A stretch of 43,922 nucleotides of DNA from the NCBI RefSeq assembly GCF_004122115.1, contig NZ_SBKP01000017.1:1-43922 (forward strand), in the 5' to 3' direction. Under the pieces are notes generated by a model. It ran no database searches and was not told the DNA's origin. It was given only the letters and a program-made list of their open reading frames with translations. Made by a program: the position numbers and the translations under genes. The stretch is from Sphingobium fluviale (lineage in GTDB: Bacteria; Pseudomonadota; Alphaproteobacteria; Sphingomonadales; Sphingomonadaceae). How positions within the stretch are numbered: the stretch's first letter is position 1; every line of letters begins with the position of its first letter. This document shows, piece by piece, positions 1-8,382 of the stretch.

Positions 1-14
1 CTCAATAACGCCAT
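1..14 (-). CDS. istA: start of IS21-type istA transposase (partial)
   Basis: On the minus strand an ATG at 14-12 opens a frame reading M-A-L-L and probably S, and runs off the window. It follows a purine-rich ribosome site (ATTGGAG in the sense direction). Many IS21-family IstA proteins begin with a similar Met-x-Leu-Leu segment before the helix-turn-helix. Only the first codons are present, so the call rests mainly on the adjacent terminus. Confidence 0.4.
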
Positions 15-127
15 GTCCAACACTCCAATATCCCCTGATCACCAAAGACAGGGAAGCGTTCAAACATGGGTCACTTCTCAGTGGAAATTACTCCCCACAC
101 CGGGTCAACTCTCAATGAAAATCAACA
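2..127 (-). mobile_element. IS21-family left end, outward facing
   Basis: This 126-bp stretch is the exact reverse complement of 43797-43922. Read outward it begins TGTTGATTTTCATTGAGAG at 127 and contains related subterminal segments (TTGACCC and GTGACCC contexts), as is usual at IS21-family termini. The element body and its second end lie outside the window. The same end occurs at the other edge, so two element copies must flank the region. Alternatively, the window edges are assembly break points inside a repeat. Confidence 0.75.
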
Positions 128-1561
128 GAGCAATTCGAAGAAGTCGAAATCGAGCTCGGTCAGGATTGTTTCGGCGGTCCGTTGTTCCGGAGGCAGTTTC
201 GACCAGCGGTTGAACGCGGCCTGGGCTCTGCGGAAGATTTCCTCAACGCTGGATGTGGTGTTCAGCTTCTCGGAAAGAATGTCGGATTGACCTTCATAGG
301 CGAGGGCCAGCTGGTTGCGCAGGTCATTGAAGCGGTTGTTGACCGGGGTCGCCGACAGCATGAGGACTTTGGTTTTGACCCCGGCCCGGATGACCTGGTT
401 CATCAGCTTCTGATAACGGGTTTCCTTCTCCTTGAAGGCGTCATTGTTCCTGAAATTGTGGGATTCGTCGATGACGACGAGGTCGTAATTGCCCCAGTTT
501 ACCCGGTTCAGCGGGATCCCGTTCGAGGTGCCCGATGTCCGCGACAAGTCGGTATGGCACAGCACATCATAGTTGAATCGGTCCCGGGCGAAGGGGTTGG
601 TTTTGAGATTGGTGCTGTAGTTGAGCCAGTTGTCCGTCAGCTTCTTCGGGCAAAGCACGAGAACCGAGCGATTGCGCAGCTCGTAATATTTGATGACGGC
701 AAGCGCGGTGAAGGTTTTGCCGAGGCCTACGCTGTCTGCGAGAATGCATCCATTATAGGTTTCCAGCTTGTTGATGATGCCGGTTGCCGCGTCGCGCTGG
801 TAGTTGAACAGCTTTTGCCAGACCAGGCTCTCCTGATAGCCGGTGCGGTCGTTCGGCAGGACGTCCTCGTCAATGTCTTCCAAAAACGCATGGAAGATAT
901 TGTAGAGCATAATGAAGTAGATGCGCTCTGGGGAGTTCTCCTGGTAGACCGAGGCAATGTGATCGCAGATCGCATCGGTTACATCTTCGACCCGGGTCGG
1001 ATCCGACCAGATTGTGTCGAACAGCTGAATATAGCTCTGCGTGTGAGACGCCTCATCGAACCGATTGACGAAGTTTGAGACGGCATTGCCGCGAGCGTAG
1101 CCAAGGTCGACAGCCGTGAATCCCGATAGCGGCATGTAGGCAACCGCGCCTGCCGCGCCATCTGCCGAAAGGAATTGCTGCATAGGCGAGCTCGATGCAT
1201 TCGACTTGAAACGCGCCTTTTTGCGAATCCACTCCGCGCACTCGCGCGCGACAGCGCGCTGCGTCAGTTGGTTGCGCAACTGGATTTCAAACTCAGATCC
1301 TGTCAGCCCAGCGACGCGCTTGGCCTTCGGTATGAAGAATTCGCGGCGCTCGCGAGCTTTCCCGTCGGTTGCGCGTTCTGCGGTGAATGTCTGCTCAGTA
1401 AACAGGAATTGCAGTTCGTCGATTTGCTGCAACTCTTTACGGAGAGCCTCGAACGCAAAGATCGAAAAGCTGGACGCGGCAATCCGAAGGCGTTGCCCTC
1501 GCTTGAGGTCCTTTTTCAGCTCATCTCCGAGGAGGACATTGATGTTATCGATTATCTGCAA
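122..1561 (-). pseudogene. PLD/SNF2-type DNA helicase, C-terminus cut by IS21
   Basis: The remaining 479 codons hold an N-terminal region resembling the PLD-like part of large SNF2-related helicases. Motif I (DSVGLGKT) lies at about residues 276-283, motif II (DESH) at 365-368 and motif III (SATP) at 403-406. The second RecA lobe with motifs IV-VI is missing because the IS terminus begins at 127; its TGTTGA gives the last Cys codon and the stop. Relatives are usually about 1,000 residues, so the product is unlikely to be an active translocase. The start drawn is a TTG at 1561 and is uncertain. It lies 140 nt downstream of the SbcC-like gene on the same strand, so it may belong to that operon. 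Large helicases of this kind are often found in phage-defence loci; that role is inferred here. Confidence 0.7.
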
Positions 1562-1701
1562 AGGTCACCGGATTCGCAAAGATTGAAGAGGGCCGTTGGG
1601 TTGCGGTTCTCGATCGAGTGTTCCGCATTCGTGCGAGGACCGTAATCCGACCAATGGTTTGGCGAAACGCGCCGCTACCCTTGCCTCCGTTCGCACAGAC
1701 C

Positions 1702-4700
1702 TCATGTCGCACGATCCAGATCGATGATGTTTGCAAGGCCTCGTTGCGCCAGCGGTTCGGCGAGGGCCCGGACGCTGCGATGGTGCGTGAACAGCAGGAC
1801 CTGGTTGGTCTTGCCAAACTCGGCGAGCAGGTCGAGCGTGGACCGGCTGCGCTCATCATCGAAATGCACCAGAATGTCGTCCGCAATGAAGGGCAGCGGC
1901 TCAGTCGCACTGGCATAATTCTCAAGACTTGCCAGCCGGAAGGCGAGGAAAAGCTGGTCGCGGGTGCCGTCGCTCATGGTGGCAACCGCAGCGATACCGC
2001 CATTGGTTCGCCGTCCAACCACGACTGGATGGCCTTTGTCATCGATATCGGTTTCGATACCGGCAAACTCACCGAGCGTCGTTGCCGTGAACAGTTCCCC
2101 GGCCCGCGCAATGAGCGGATCTTGCTGTTCTGCGCGGATCGTTGCCATGGCCGACGTCACCAATTCGCGCGCAACCGATAGCTCGAGATAGCGTTCGAGG
2201 GCGAGATGCATCTGCGCTGCCGCCGCTTCGCGTTCGGCAACGGCGTGATTGACCTCGCTCTGGCTCAGATAGGCAGCAAGGTCGTCCTTTGCCGCCTTCT
2301 CGGCGAGAATGGCTGCCTCGATTTCGCTCTCGATCTCGCTAGCACGCGATGTCTGCTCGGACAGTTCCGCGCGAACCTCATCGAGGTCGCGTTCATCCCA
2401 TTCCGCCCGCAAGGAAGCGAGATCAAGCTTGTCGCCCACGTCCGTCGCGGTGCGTTCCGCCAGAGCGATCTCATTGCACAAAGCCATACGTGCTTCACAC
2501 CGTGAAGCTGCGTCCAGAAGGGCCCCATCATCGCCGCCATCAAGTTTTGCCGAAGCCGCGAGCCGAGCCAGCTCCTCCCGAGCGGTGCCAAGGGCCTCTT
2601 GCGCCTGGTCGGCCTCGACCTTCGCCTCTTCAAAGTCGGGCAGTACCCCGTCATATTGCGTTTGCGCTGTTGCGTTGTCGGTAAATCGGGCCAGCACCAT
2701 CTGCGCTGCAACCACACAGTCTTCGCCGATCTCGATGGCGAGTTCGGTCGCGAGGCTGCGGACATCCTTCGCAAGGCTCGTCTCGTCGTCGTCCATGCGC
2801 TTTAGCCGCTGGCGGGCCTGCCCTATTGCCGTAAGCACACCGCGTGCGCCCACCCATTCGGTGACCGCACTGTTGGCATCTGCCGGCGAAATGTCGGGTT
2901 TGAGCCCCAGCGCACCTGTTGCCGCAGGCCATGCCGCATCCCAGGCGGCCTGTGCGTCCGTCAATTGTTGCACTTCCGCCTCAACCAGCTTGTGCTGCCG
3001 CGCCAAGTCCTCCCGGTCCCGCGTGTCCCTGGCATACTCGGCATGTGCTTGTTCATGCCGGGAAATGGCGTTTTGCACCGCGCTGACCCGGGCCGCGAAC
3101 GACAATGTGGTATCGAGCTTGCGGCTCTGTTCGATTCGCTCGAGCAGCTCAACGGCCGGCGCAAGCTGGGCCTCTTCCAAAGCCAGTGCATTTGCCGAAT
3201 TCCGCAAGCGTTCTGATTCATCCAGCACCAATTGTCGGGCCTGGGCAAATTGGAGCAGCGACGCCAGTTCCGGGTGTTTGACCAGAACTTGCGGAAAACT
3301 GTTCCCCCATTGCGCGATGCGCACTTCGCCTTGTGCGACAAGCGCGGCCGTCTCGGCCTCTGCCGCGGTAACCGCAGCCCTTGCCTCCGCGACGCGCCGC
3401 AACGCGAGTGCGAGCGATGCAGCCCGTTCTGCCTCTGCCGCGCGGCGATCGGCAAGTTCGTCTGCAGACACGATTGCCGTTTCCAGACCGTCAGCAATAG
3501 CGAGGCGAGCAGCGCCGTCATCGGGCAGCTGTCCCGCGACATATGCCGTCTTTATCGGCCTCCAGGCATCGGCGCGCAGGCTGCGCGCCTCGGCAAGAGA
3601 GGCATCACTTGCAATGGTCCCGGATGCCTGAAGCGCGCCAATCTCAGCCTCACCGGCTGGAATCTCGCGCTCGGCCTGTCGCTTCAGCTTGGCCTGATCC
3701 TCGATCTGCGAGGTCAATGTCTCGCGCGCGGCCTGCTCACTGCGAATATCGTCAACGCTGGGGCATGGCAGGGTGGCAAGCGCATCGATGGTATCGAAGC
3801 CAAGCGCCTTGAGCCGTCCGGTCAATGTTGCGCTGTCAGTTTCCAGCGCCTGCTGACGTGCCTGGTGCGCCGACTTCTGAGCCGCAAGGCTGGCAAAGGC
3901 CGATGACGACGCCTCGGGCGGAGCATCATGCCCCGCCAGGCGTGCCGCTTCCAAACGATCTTCAATTGTCGCAAGCGAAGCCGCCAGTTCGCCAAGGCGC
4001 TTTCTGGCAGAAGCCAGACTTGGACGGCGCTCCACCATCTCGTCGGCAGCCGAGCGCACAAGATTGAGGGCAGACTGGTCCGGGATCAGTGGTGCAAGGT
4101 CCGCATCGGCCGGCAGGCCAAGCATCCGGCGCAGCGCCGCCAGTTGAGCCTCGCCGTCATCAATCTCGCGCTGACGATTGGCACGATCGGACCGGGCCTT
4201 GCTGACGTGAAGGGCGCGTTCGCTCAGATCACGCACCCGCTGTTCGGCGGCTTTGAGACCCGGATTCACCACCAGCGCATCAAGCCGTGCCTTCAGGCGG
4301 TCCCGCCGCTCGATCGCGCCTTCGAGCCGCGTTTCAGCCTTTTTGCGCTGGTCCAGAGCAGTCCGCATCTTGGCCGCGAAATCATCCGGGAAGGACGCGA
4401 CATCGTCGTAGCCGACCAGATCCAGTGTAAAGTTGGCCAGCTGACGCAAATAGGGCACGACTCGCAGGACGCGCTCCAGCCGGGACGTCGATGCGCCGAG
4501 GCTGCGCCTCTCTGATCGCAGGGCCTCGAGCTTTTCCGCGGCTGCGAGCGATGCCTTGCGCGTCTGCTCAAAGGTTTCTCGGGTCAGTTGCGCGCCGCGT
4601 GCCGTCTTCTCGGCTGCCTCGAATGCCGTCAGCTGCTGGTAGAAAACACGATTTACCGACCGCCTCGTATCGAAGAGCTTGTCCGCTTCGCCGTCGATAC

Positions 4701-5187
4701 CTTCGAGGCGAGATACCAGCGTGCGCAAGCCGCCGCCTGCTTCGACGATCAGACGCCCGATGTCGCCATCGGCGTGAAGCAATCGCTCCCCGCCGTTGCG
4801 CAAGGTTTCGTGGTTCAGACCAAAGAGGGTTTCGAACCGCTCTCGTGTGATGGCGCCCAGCACCGGCGCAAGGACGGTGTCATCGAGCGCCGTTCCAGAC
4901 AGGTCAGCCAGTGTCTTGCCGTTGCCCTTGCGGCGCTTGAGCGTCACCGTGCTACCATCTGCCATTAACATCGTGGCCCCGATGCGCATGCCATCGTAGC
5001 CGAACAAACTGCCACGCTGGGTATTCTTGGGGATCGAGAACAGGAAGTCGCTGATCGCCTCGAGACAGGTGCTCTTGCCCGCTTCATTGGCACCGTAGAC
5101 CAACGTGAGGCCCGCTGTTTCAGGAATGGCGAGCTCGCGACTGGCGCAGCCGCCATATTTCTCAAGGCTGAGTTCAGTCAGGCGCAT
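1702..5187 (-). CDS. SbcC/YhaN-like AAA ATPase (first copy)
   Basis: A protein of 1,161 residues with the SMC/Rad50-like plan. Walker A (GANEAGKST) is at about residues 32-40, a very long Ala/Glu/Arg-rich coiled coil fills the middle, and the C-terminus holds a signature motif (MSDGTRDQLFLAFR), Walker B (FIADDILVHFDDER) and an H-loop (FTHH). The motif spacing fits the YhaN group, which partners a YhaO-type nuclease in DNA end processing. Its start overlaps the end of the phosphoesterase gene by 14 nt, so the two are translationally coupled. A diverged paralogue lies at 14275-17724 on the other strand. Cytoplasmic; substrate unknown. Defence or plasmid DNA repair are both possible roles. Confidence 0.85.
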   Translation of the reverse strand: MRLTELSLEKYGGCASRELAIPETAGLTLVYGANEAGKSTCLEAISDFLFSIPKNTQRGSLFGYDGMRIGATMLMADGSTVTLKRRKGNGKTLADLSGTALDDTVLAPVLGAITRERFETLFGLNHETLRNGGERLLHADGDIGRLIVEAGGGLRTLVSRLEGIDGEADKLFDTRRSVNRVFYQQLTAFEAAEKTARGAQLTRETFEQTRKASLAAAEKLEALRSERRSLGASTSRLERVLRVVPYLRQLANFTLDLVGYDDVASFPDDFAAKMRTALDQRKKAETRLEGAIERRDRLKARLDALVVNPGLKAAEQRVRDLSERALHVSKARSDRANRQREIDDGEAQLAALRRMLGLPADADLAPLIPDQSALNLVRSAADEMVERRPSLASARKRLGELAASLATIEDRLEAARLAGHDAPPEASSSAFASLAAQKSAHQARQQALETDSATLTGRLKALGFDTIDALATLPCPSVDDIRSEQAARETLTSQIEDQAKLKRQAEREIPAGEAEIGALQASGTIASDASLAEARSLRADAWRPIKTAYVAGQLPDDGAARLAIADGLETAIVSADELADRRAAEAERAASLALALRRVAEARAAVTAAEAETAALVAQGEVRIAQWGNSFPQVLVKHPELASLLQFAQARQLVLDESERLRNSANALALEEAQLAPAVELLERIEQSRKLDTTLSFAARVSAVQNAISRHEQAHAEYARDTRDREDLARQHKLVEAEVQQLTDAQAAWDAAWPAATGALGLKPDISPADANSAVTEWVGARGVLTAIGQARQRLKRMDDDETSLAKDVRSLATELAIEIGEDCVVAAQMVLARFTDNATAQTQYDGVLPDFEEAKVEADQAQEALGTAREELARLAASAKLDGGDDGALLDAASRCEARMALCNEIALAERTATDVGDKLDLASLRAEWDERDLDEVRAELSEQTSRASEIESEIEAAILAEKAAKDDLAAYLSQSEVNHAVAEREAAAAQMHLALERYLELSVARELVTSAMATIRAEQQDPLIARAGELFTATTLGEFAGIETDIDDKGHPVVVGRRTNGGIAAVATMSDGTRDQLFLAFRLASLENYASATEPLPFIADDILVHFDDERSRSTLDLLAEFGKTNQVLLFTHHRSVRALAEPLAQRGLANIIDLDRAT

Positions 5188-6451
5188 GACCAGCCTCGCT
5201 GACTAGACTGCGCGCAAGGGCTGCGGCGCGTTCGGGTATCTCGGCGCGCATCTGCTCAATGAATGCATCGGCATGTGCGCCGGCGGGCAGTTTCGTCCGA
5301 ATCTCTGCAAGCCGCGCTTCGAGAACTTGCGCAATCGCGCTGTCCTGGCTGAGGCGGGTCACTTCCTGATCAAGCTTTCCAGCCACCGTTGGATCGACCG
5401 CGTCCGGGGCTTCAGGATGGGCCGTTTCCAACCTCAGCTTTTCGAGCCAAACGTCATCCGAGAGCGTTGCCAGCAGTGTTTCCACGTCCTCCCGGAAAGC
5501 GGTGCGCTCGAGGATCAATCTGGAATGGAGCGGTGTCGTTCCAGTCACGGTCAGGCGCAGGGCAAGGGGCCGTCCATCGGCCTGCTCTGCGCCTTGGGCG
5601 ATATGGCCGCGAATGAGATCCAGTAACTCCGGGTGTTCGCTCGTTCCCGACACATCAACTGTGATCGATGCCCAGCGCACCACATCCAGCGCGCGATGCT
5701 CGAGACTGATGACCCTGCCGTCATTGACTTTGACCAGGACGGCCCCCTTGGGCCCCGTCTCTCGTGGGTGTCGGCCCTGAAGATTGCCGGGATAGACGAT
5801 GTGCGGGTGCTCGCCGAGCACGGCATGGGCGTGGACGTGGCCTAGCGCCCAATAGTCATAGCCATGATTGGTGAGCTGCTCGGGCGTGCAGGGCGCATAG
5901 CGGGCGTGAAGACCTTCGCTGCCCGCACAGGCCGTATGGAGAACGCCGATATTGAACAGTGCTTCGGTTGCTGCCGGATATTCGCGCGCCAGATCTTCGG
6001 AGACGTCCGGGCGGGGGAAGCTCCGCCCATGGATCGCGACCCCGACATCATCGAGACGATGTGTGGCGGCCTTGGTCTTAGGAAAGACATGGACATTGCC
6101 GGAAAGGGACAGCTTGTCGGCAAAACGATTGGCGGAGTCATGGTTTCCAAGGACCATGAACACCGAGATGCCAGCTTCGTCCAGCCGGCGCATTCCCTCC
6201 ATGAAGTAAAGACCCGTCTGGAAGTTACGCAGATCGCCATCAAAAATGTCACCGGCCAACAGCATGAACCGGCAGCCCTCATCGACCGCAAGGGCCACCA
6301 GGTTATCGAAGGCCTCACGCGACGCGGCCTCGACGCGCGCGGCATAATCCGCAGATTTACCTGCCAATCCAAGTAATGGACTGTCGAGGTGAAGATCAGC
6401 GGCATGTACAAAGGTGAATTCGGTCAATCGAAGGCCTCCCGTTTCCAACAT
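5174..6451 (-). CDS. SbcD/YhaO-like metallophosphoesterase (first copy)
   Basis: A calcineurin-like phosphoesterase of 425 residues if started at the ATG at 6451; the frame stays open to 6691 but would then run into the divergent ardC gene. The metal-binding motifs are clear: D-x-H at residues 19-21, GD at 67-68, GNHD at 102-105 and GHVH at 204-207. This is the nuclease subunit expected beside a YhaN/SbcC ATPase, and it overlaps that gene by 14 nt. Family members cut DNA ends or hairpins with Mn2+. The C-terminal third is less conserved and probably contacts the ATPase. A paralogue at 13018-14271 has the same motif order but has clearly diverged. Confidence 0.85.
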   Translation of the reverse strand: MLETGGLRLTEFTFVHAADLHLDSPLLGLAGKSADYAARVEAASREAFDNLVALAVDEGCRFMLLAGDIFDGDLRNFQTGLYFMEGMRRLDEAGISVFMVLGNHDSANRFADKLSLSGNVHVFPKTKAATHRLDDVGVAIHGRSFPRPDVSEDLAREYPAATEALFNIGVLHTACAGSEGLHARYAPCTPEQLTNHGYDYWALGHVHAHAVLGEHPHIVYPGNLQGRHPRETGPKGAVLVKVNDGRVISLEHRALDVVRWASITVDVSGTSEHPELLDLIRGHIAQGAEQADGRPLALRLTVTGTTPLHSRLILERTAFREDVETLLATLSDDVWLEKLRLETAHPEAPDAVDPTVAGKLDQEVTRLSQDSAIAQVLEARLAEIRTKLPAGAHADAFIEQMRAEIPERAAALARSLVSEAGHAPD

Positions 6452-6663
6452 GGCACGAACCACCCTAAAATGTCTCGATAAAATCGGTCCAGCGCATGTG
6501 GAGAAAGCCTTCCCCTGCTGCTGAGCCCGTCCGGTCTCAACAGACCCCTTCGTGCGGGACTGGCGCCCCGCAACGCCCCGCGAGAGGAAGAGAACGGGAT
6601 GGCCCCGTGACGGGCTGAGAGCGGCGAGAGAGGCTCGCTGCGGGTCCGTCGCGGAGACCTGCC

Positions 6664-8058
6664 ATGACGCAACGACATGTTGCCCGCTCAAACCCTGAGC
6701 GGATCAATCTTTACCAGCAAATCACCGACCGGATCATCGCTGATCTCGAGGCTGGGCGCGTCCCATGGGTTCAGCCCTGGGGAACGGCCAGTGCCGGCAT
6801 CGGCATGCCGCACAATGCTGTCAGTTCCCGTCGATACAGTGGCATCAATGTGCTTACCCTCTGGCATGCCGTCGTGTCCCGAGGCTTCTCAAACCATGCG
6901 TTCCTGACGTTCCGGCAGGCTGCGGCCTTGGGGGGCTCGGTGCGTCGCGGCGAACGCGGTGTCGGTATCATCTACACCCGCCGCTTTGTGCCCAGCAGCG
7001 AACGTCGCCGAGCGGATACCGAAGGCACCGCAACCAGTGGCGGGATTCCGTTCCTCAAGCATTTCACGGTGTTCTCGGTCGACCAGTGTGACGACTTGCC
7101 CGAACATATCTGTCTCCCACCGCCGCCCATCCCGGATGGCCTGATCCTGCCGCACGCCGAGGAACTGATTGCCGCGACGGGCGCCGATTTTCGCATCGGT
7201 GGCCCGTCCGCTTATTACAGCCCGGGGCATGACTATGTCGCCGTGCCGCGGCCCGACGATTTCCATGAGCCGATCAACTGGCATCGCACGGCTTTTCACG
7301 AACTGGGCCATTGGACTGGCCATGCTACCCGACTTGGCCGCGATCAGACCGGCAGCTTCGGCTCCAAGGACTATGGCCGCGAAGAATTGATCGCCGAAAT
7401 GGCGGGTGCCTTCGTCTGCGCCGCGCTTGGGATTGTGCCAAGCGTTCGCCACGCTGATTACATCGGCTCGTGGGTGAAGTTATGGCGAGGTGAGCATAAA
7501 ACCGAGCCAATGCGCCACATAGCTCGCATGACTGTCATGGAGGACGTTGGGCAGACCAAGGTCAGCACAGCAGAGCCCCGCCCCGATCTCGGCGACCAGT
7601 TCTTCGAACGCATAGGCCTTGTCGCCGAAGCGCTTGCCGAAGGTCCGTGCGAGTCGGCTGGAATGGCCCGACCAGTGAACCGTCTCGTGGCAACGCGTGG
7701 ACGCATAGTGATCCATGCTGCGGAAGGCCGTTCGGTTCGGCAGCTGGATATGATCGAAGGTCGGTGTGAAGTAGGCTTGGTTTCCGCCATGGCGAACGTC
7801 GGCAGGGATTCCCGTGAAGAAGGCGTCGATCGCCGCCTGCCGCTCGGACGGGATCAGAGGCTGCTCCGGTTCGTCAGAGGGGTAGAAATAGGCTGGAAGA
7901 CCGTCGATCTGATCGGCGTTGAACACGATGTAATGGCGCAGGAACCGGATGCTCCGCTCCACTTGCTTGCCGGTTTCGGGGTGCTCCTCACGCTTCTTGA
8001 ACGAGGAATAATAAACCGAAAGCGCGCCGGTTTGACCCTTGCGGACGTGCCCGCCTAG
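6664..8058 (+). pseudogene. ardC: ArdC anti-restriction protein, truncated with antisense tail
   Basis: Residues 1-272 (to about 7479) are ArdC-like: an N-terminal ssDNA-binding domain (YQQITDRIIADLEAG, then a W-x-x-PW segment) and a zinc metalloprotease domain with HELGH at 212-216 and a downstream E-E-L-I-A-E. A GGAG ribosome site sits 7 nt before the ATG. After the W-V-K at 7471-7479 homology stops. The frame then reads to 8058 through the reverse complement of the second ardC gene, so the last 190 or so residues are not a real domain. ArdC proteins protect incoming plasmid DNA from restriction. The lost tail normally completes the protease domain, so activity is doubtful, although the catalytic HExxH remains. 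Confidence 0.75.
7480..7502. other. joint between two broken ardC genes
   Basis: About 23 nt separate the last homologous codon of the plus-strand ardC (TGG GTG AAG) from the last homologous codon of the minus-strand ardC (CAT TGG CTC on its sense strand). The spacer has short inverted ends, TTATG and CATAA. Both genes are interrupted at the equivalent point of the protein. Confidence 0.6.
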
Positions 8059-8301
8059 CGTTTCCGCCTGGCGCCAGGTCATCCAGTAACGCGAACGATA
8101 ACCCTGGGCATCGCCGAGCGCCCAGAGATAAAGCGTATTGATGCCCTGATACGGCGTGCCGCAATGACGCAGCGGGCGTCCGCCCGCCCCGTTCAGCCGC
8201 CAGGGCCTCGACCAGGGCGGAACACCCTCCTCGAGCTTGCGGATGATGAGGTCGGTGATTTCGGCGGCGACATCGCGGCTCGTGCGTTTCGCAAGGGACA
8301 T
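7480..8301 (-). pseudogene. ardC: second ArdC anti-restriction protein, C-terminus lost
   Basis: From the ATG at 8301 (ribosome site GGAGAA, 7 nt) this reads 273 residues. The N-terminal ssDNA-binding domain is present, including a W-S-R-P-W segment at about 30-34 and YQGINTLYLW, and the metalloprotease domain has HETVH at 205-209 plus E-E-L-V-A-E-I. It ends after HASYVAHWL with an unrelated GFMLTSP and a stop. Typical relatives carry several dozen further residues after this W-L position. It lies 81 nt downstream of the large parB-like gene on the same strand, an arrangement frequent on sphingomonad and rhizobial plasmids. It faces the other truncated ardC tail to tail and differs from it strongly in sequence, so this is not a simple duplication. 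Confidence 0.75.
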
Positions 8302-8382
8302 GGCGCTTCTCCGTGCGGAAGGGGAAAAGGCCGCCGGCACGGGACCACGCGCCGGCGGCAAGGCATCCAGGAGAAAGCGGCG

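Noticed and set aside
182..1078. A 298-codon plus-strand frame
   Set aside because: Antisense of the truncated helicase, which carries the real motifs.
2309..3631. A 440-codon plus-strand frame
   Set aside because: Antisense of the SbcC-like coiled coil; Ser/Ala/Arg-rich low complexity typical of a shadow frame.
7480..8058. C-terminal extension of the first ArdC as a novel domain
   Set aside because: These codons are the reverse complement of the second ardC gene, so the fusion tail is accidental read-through.
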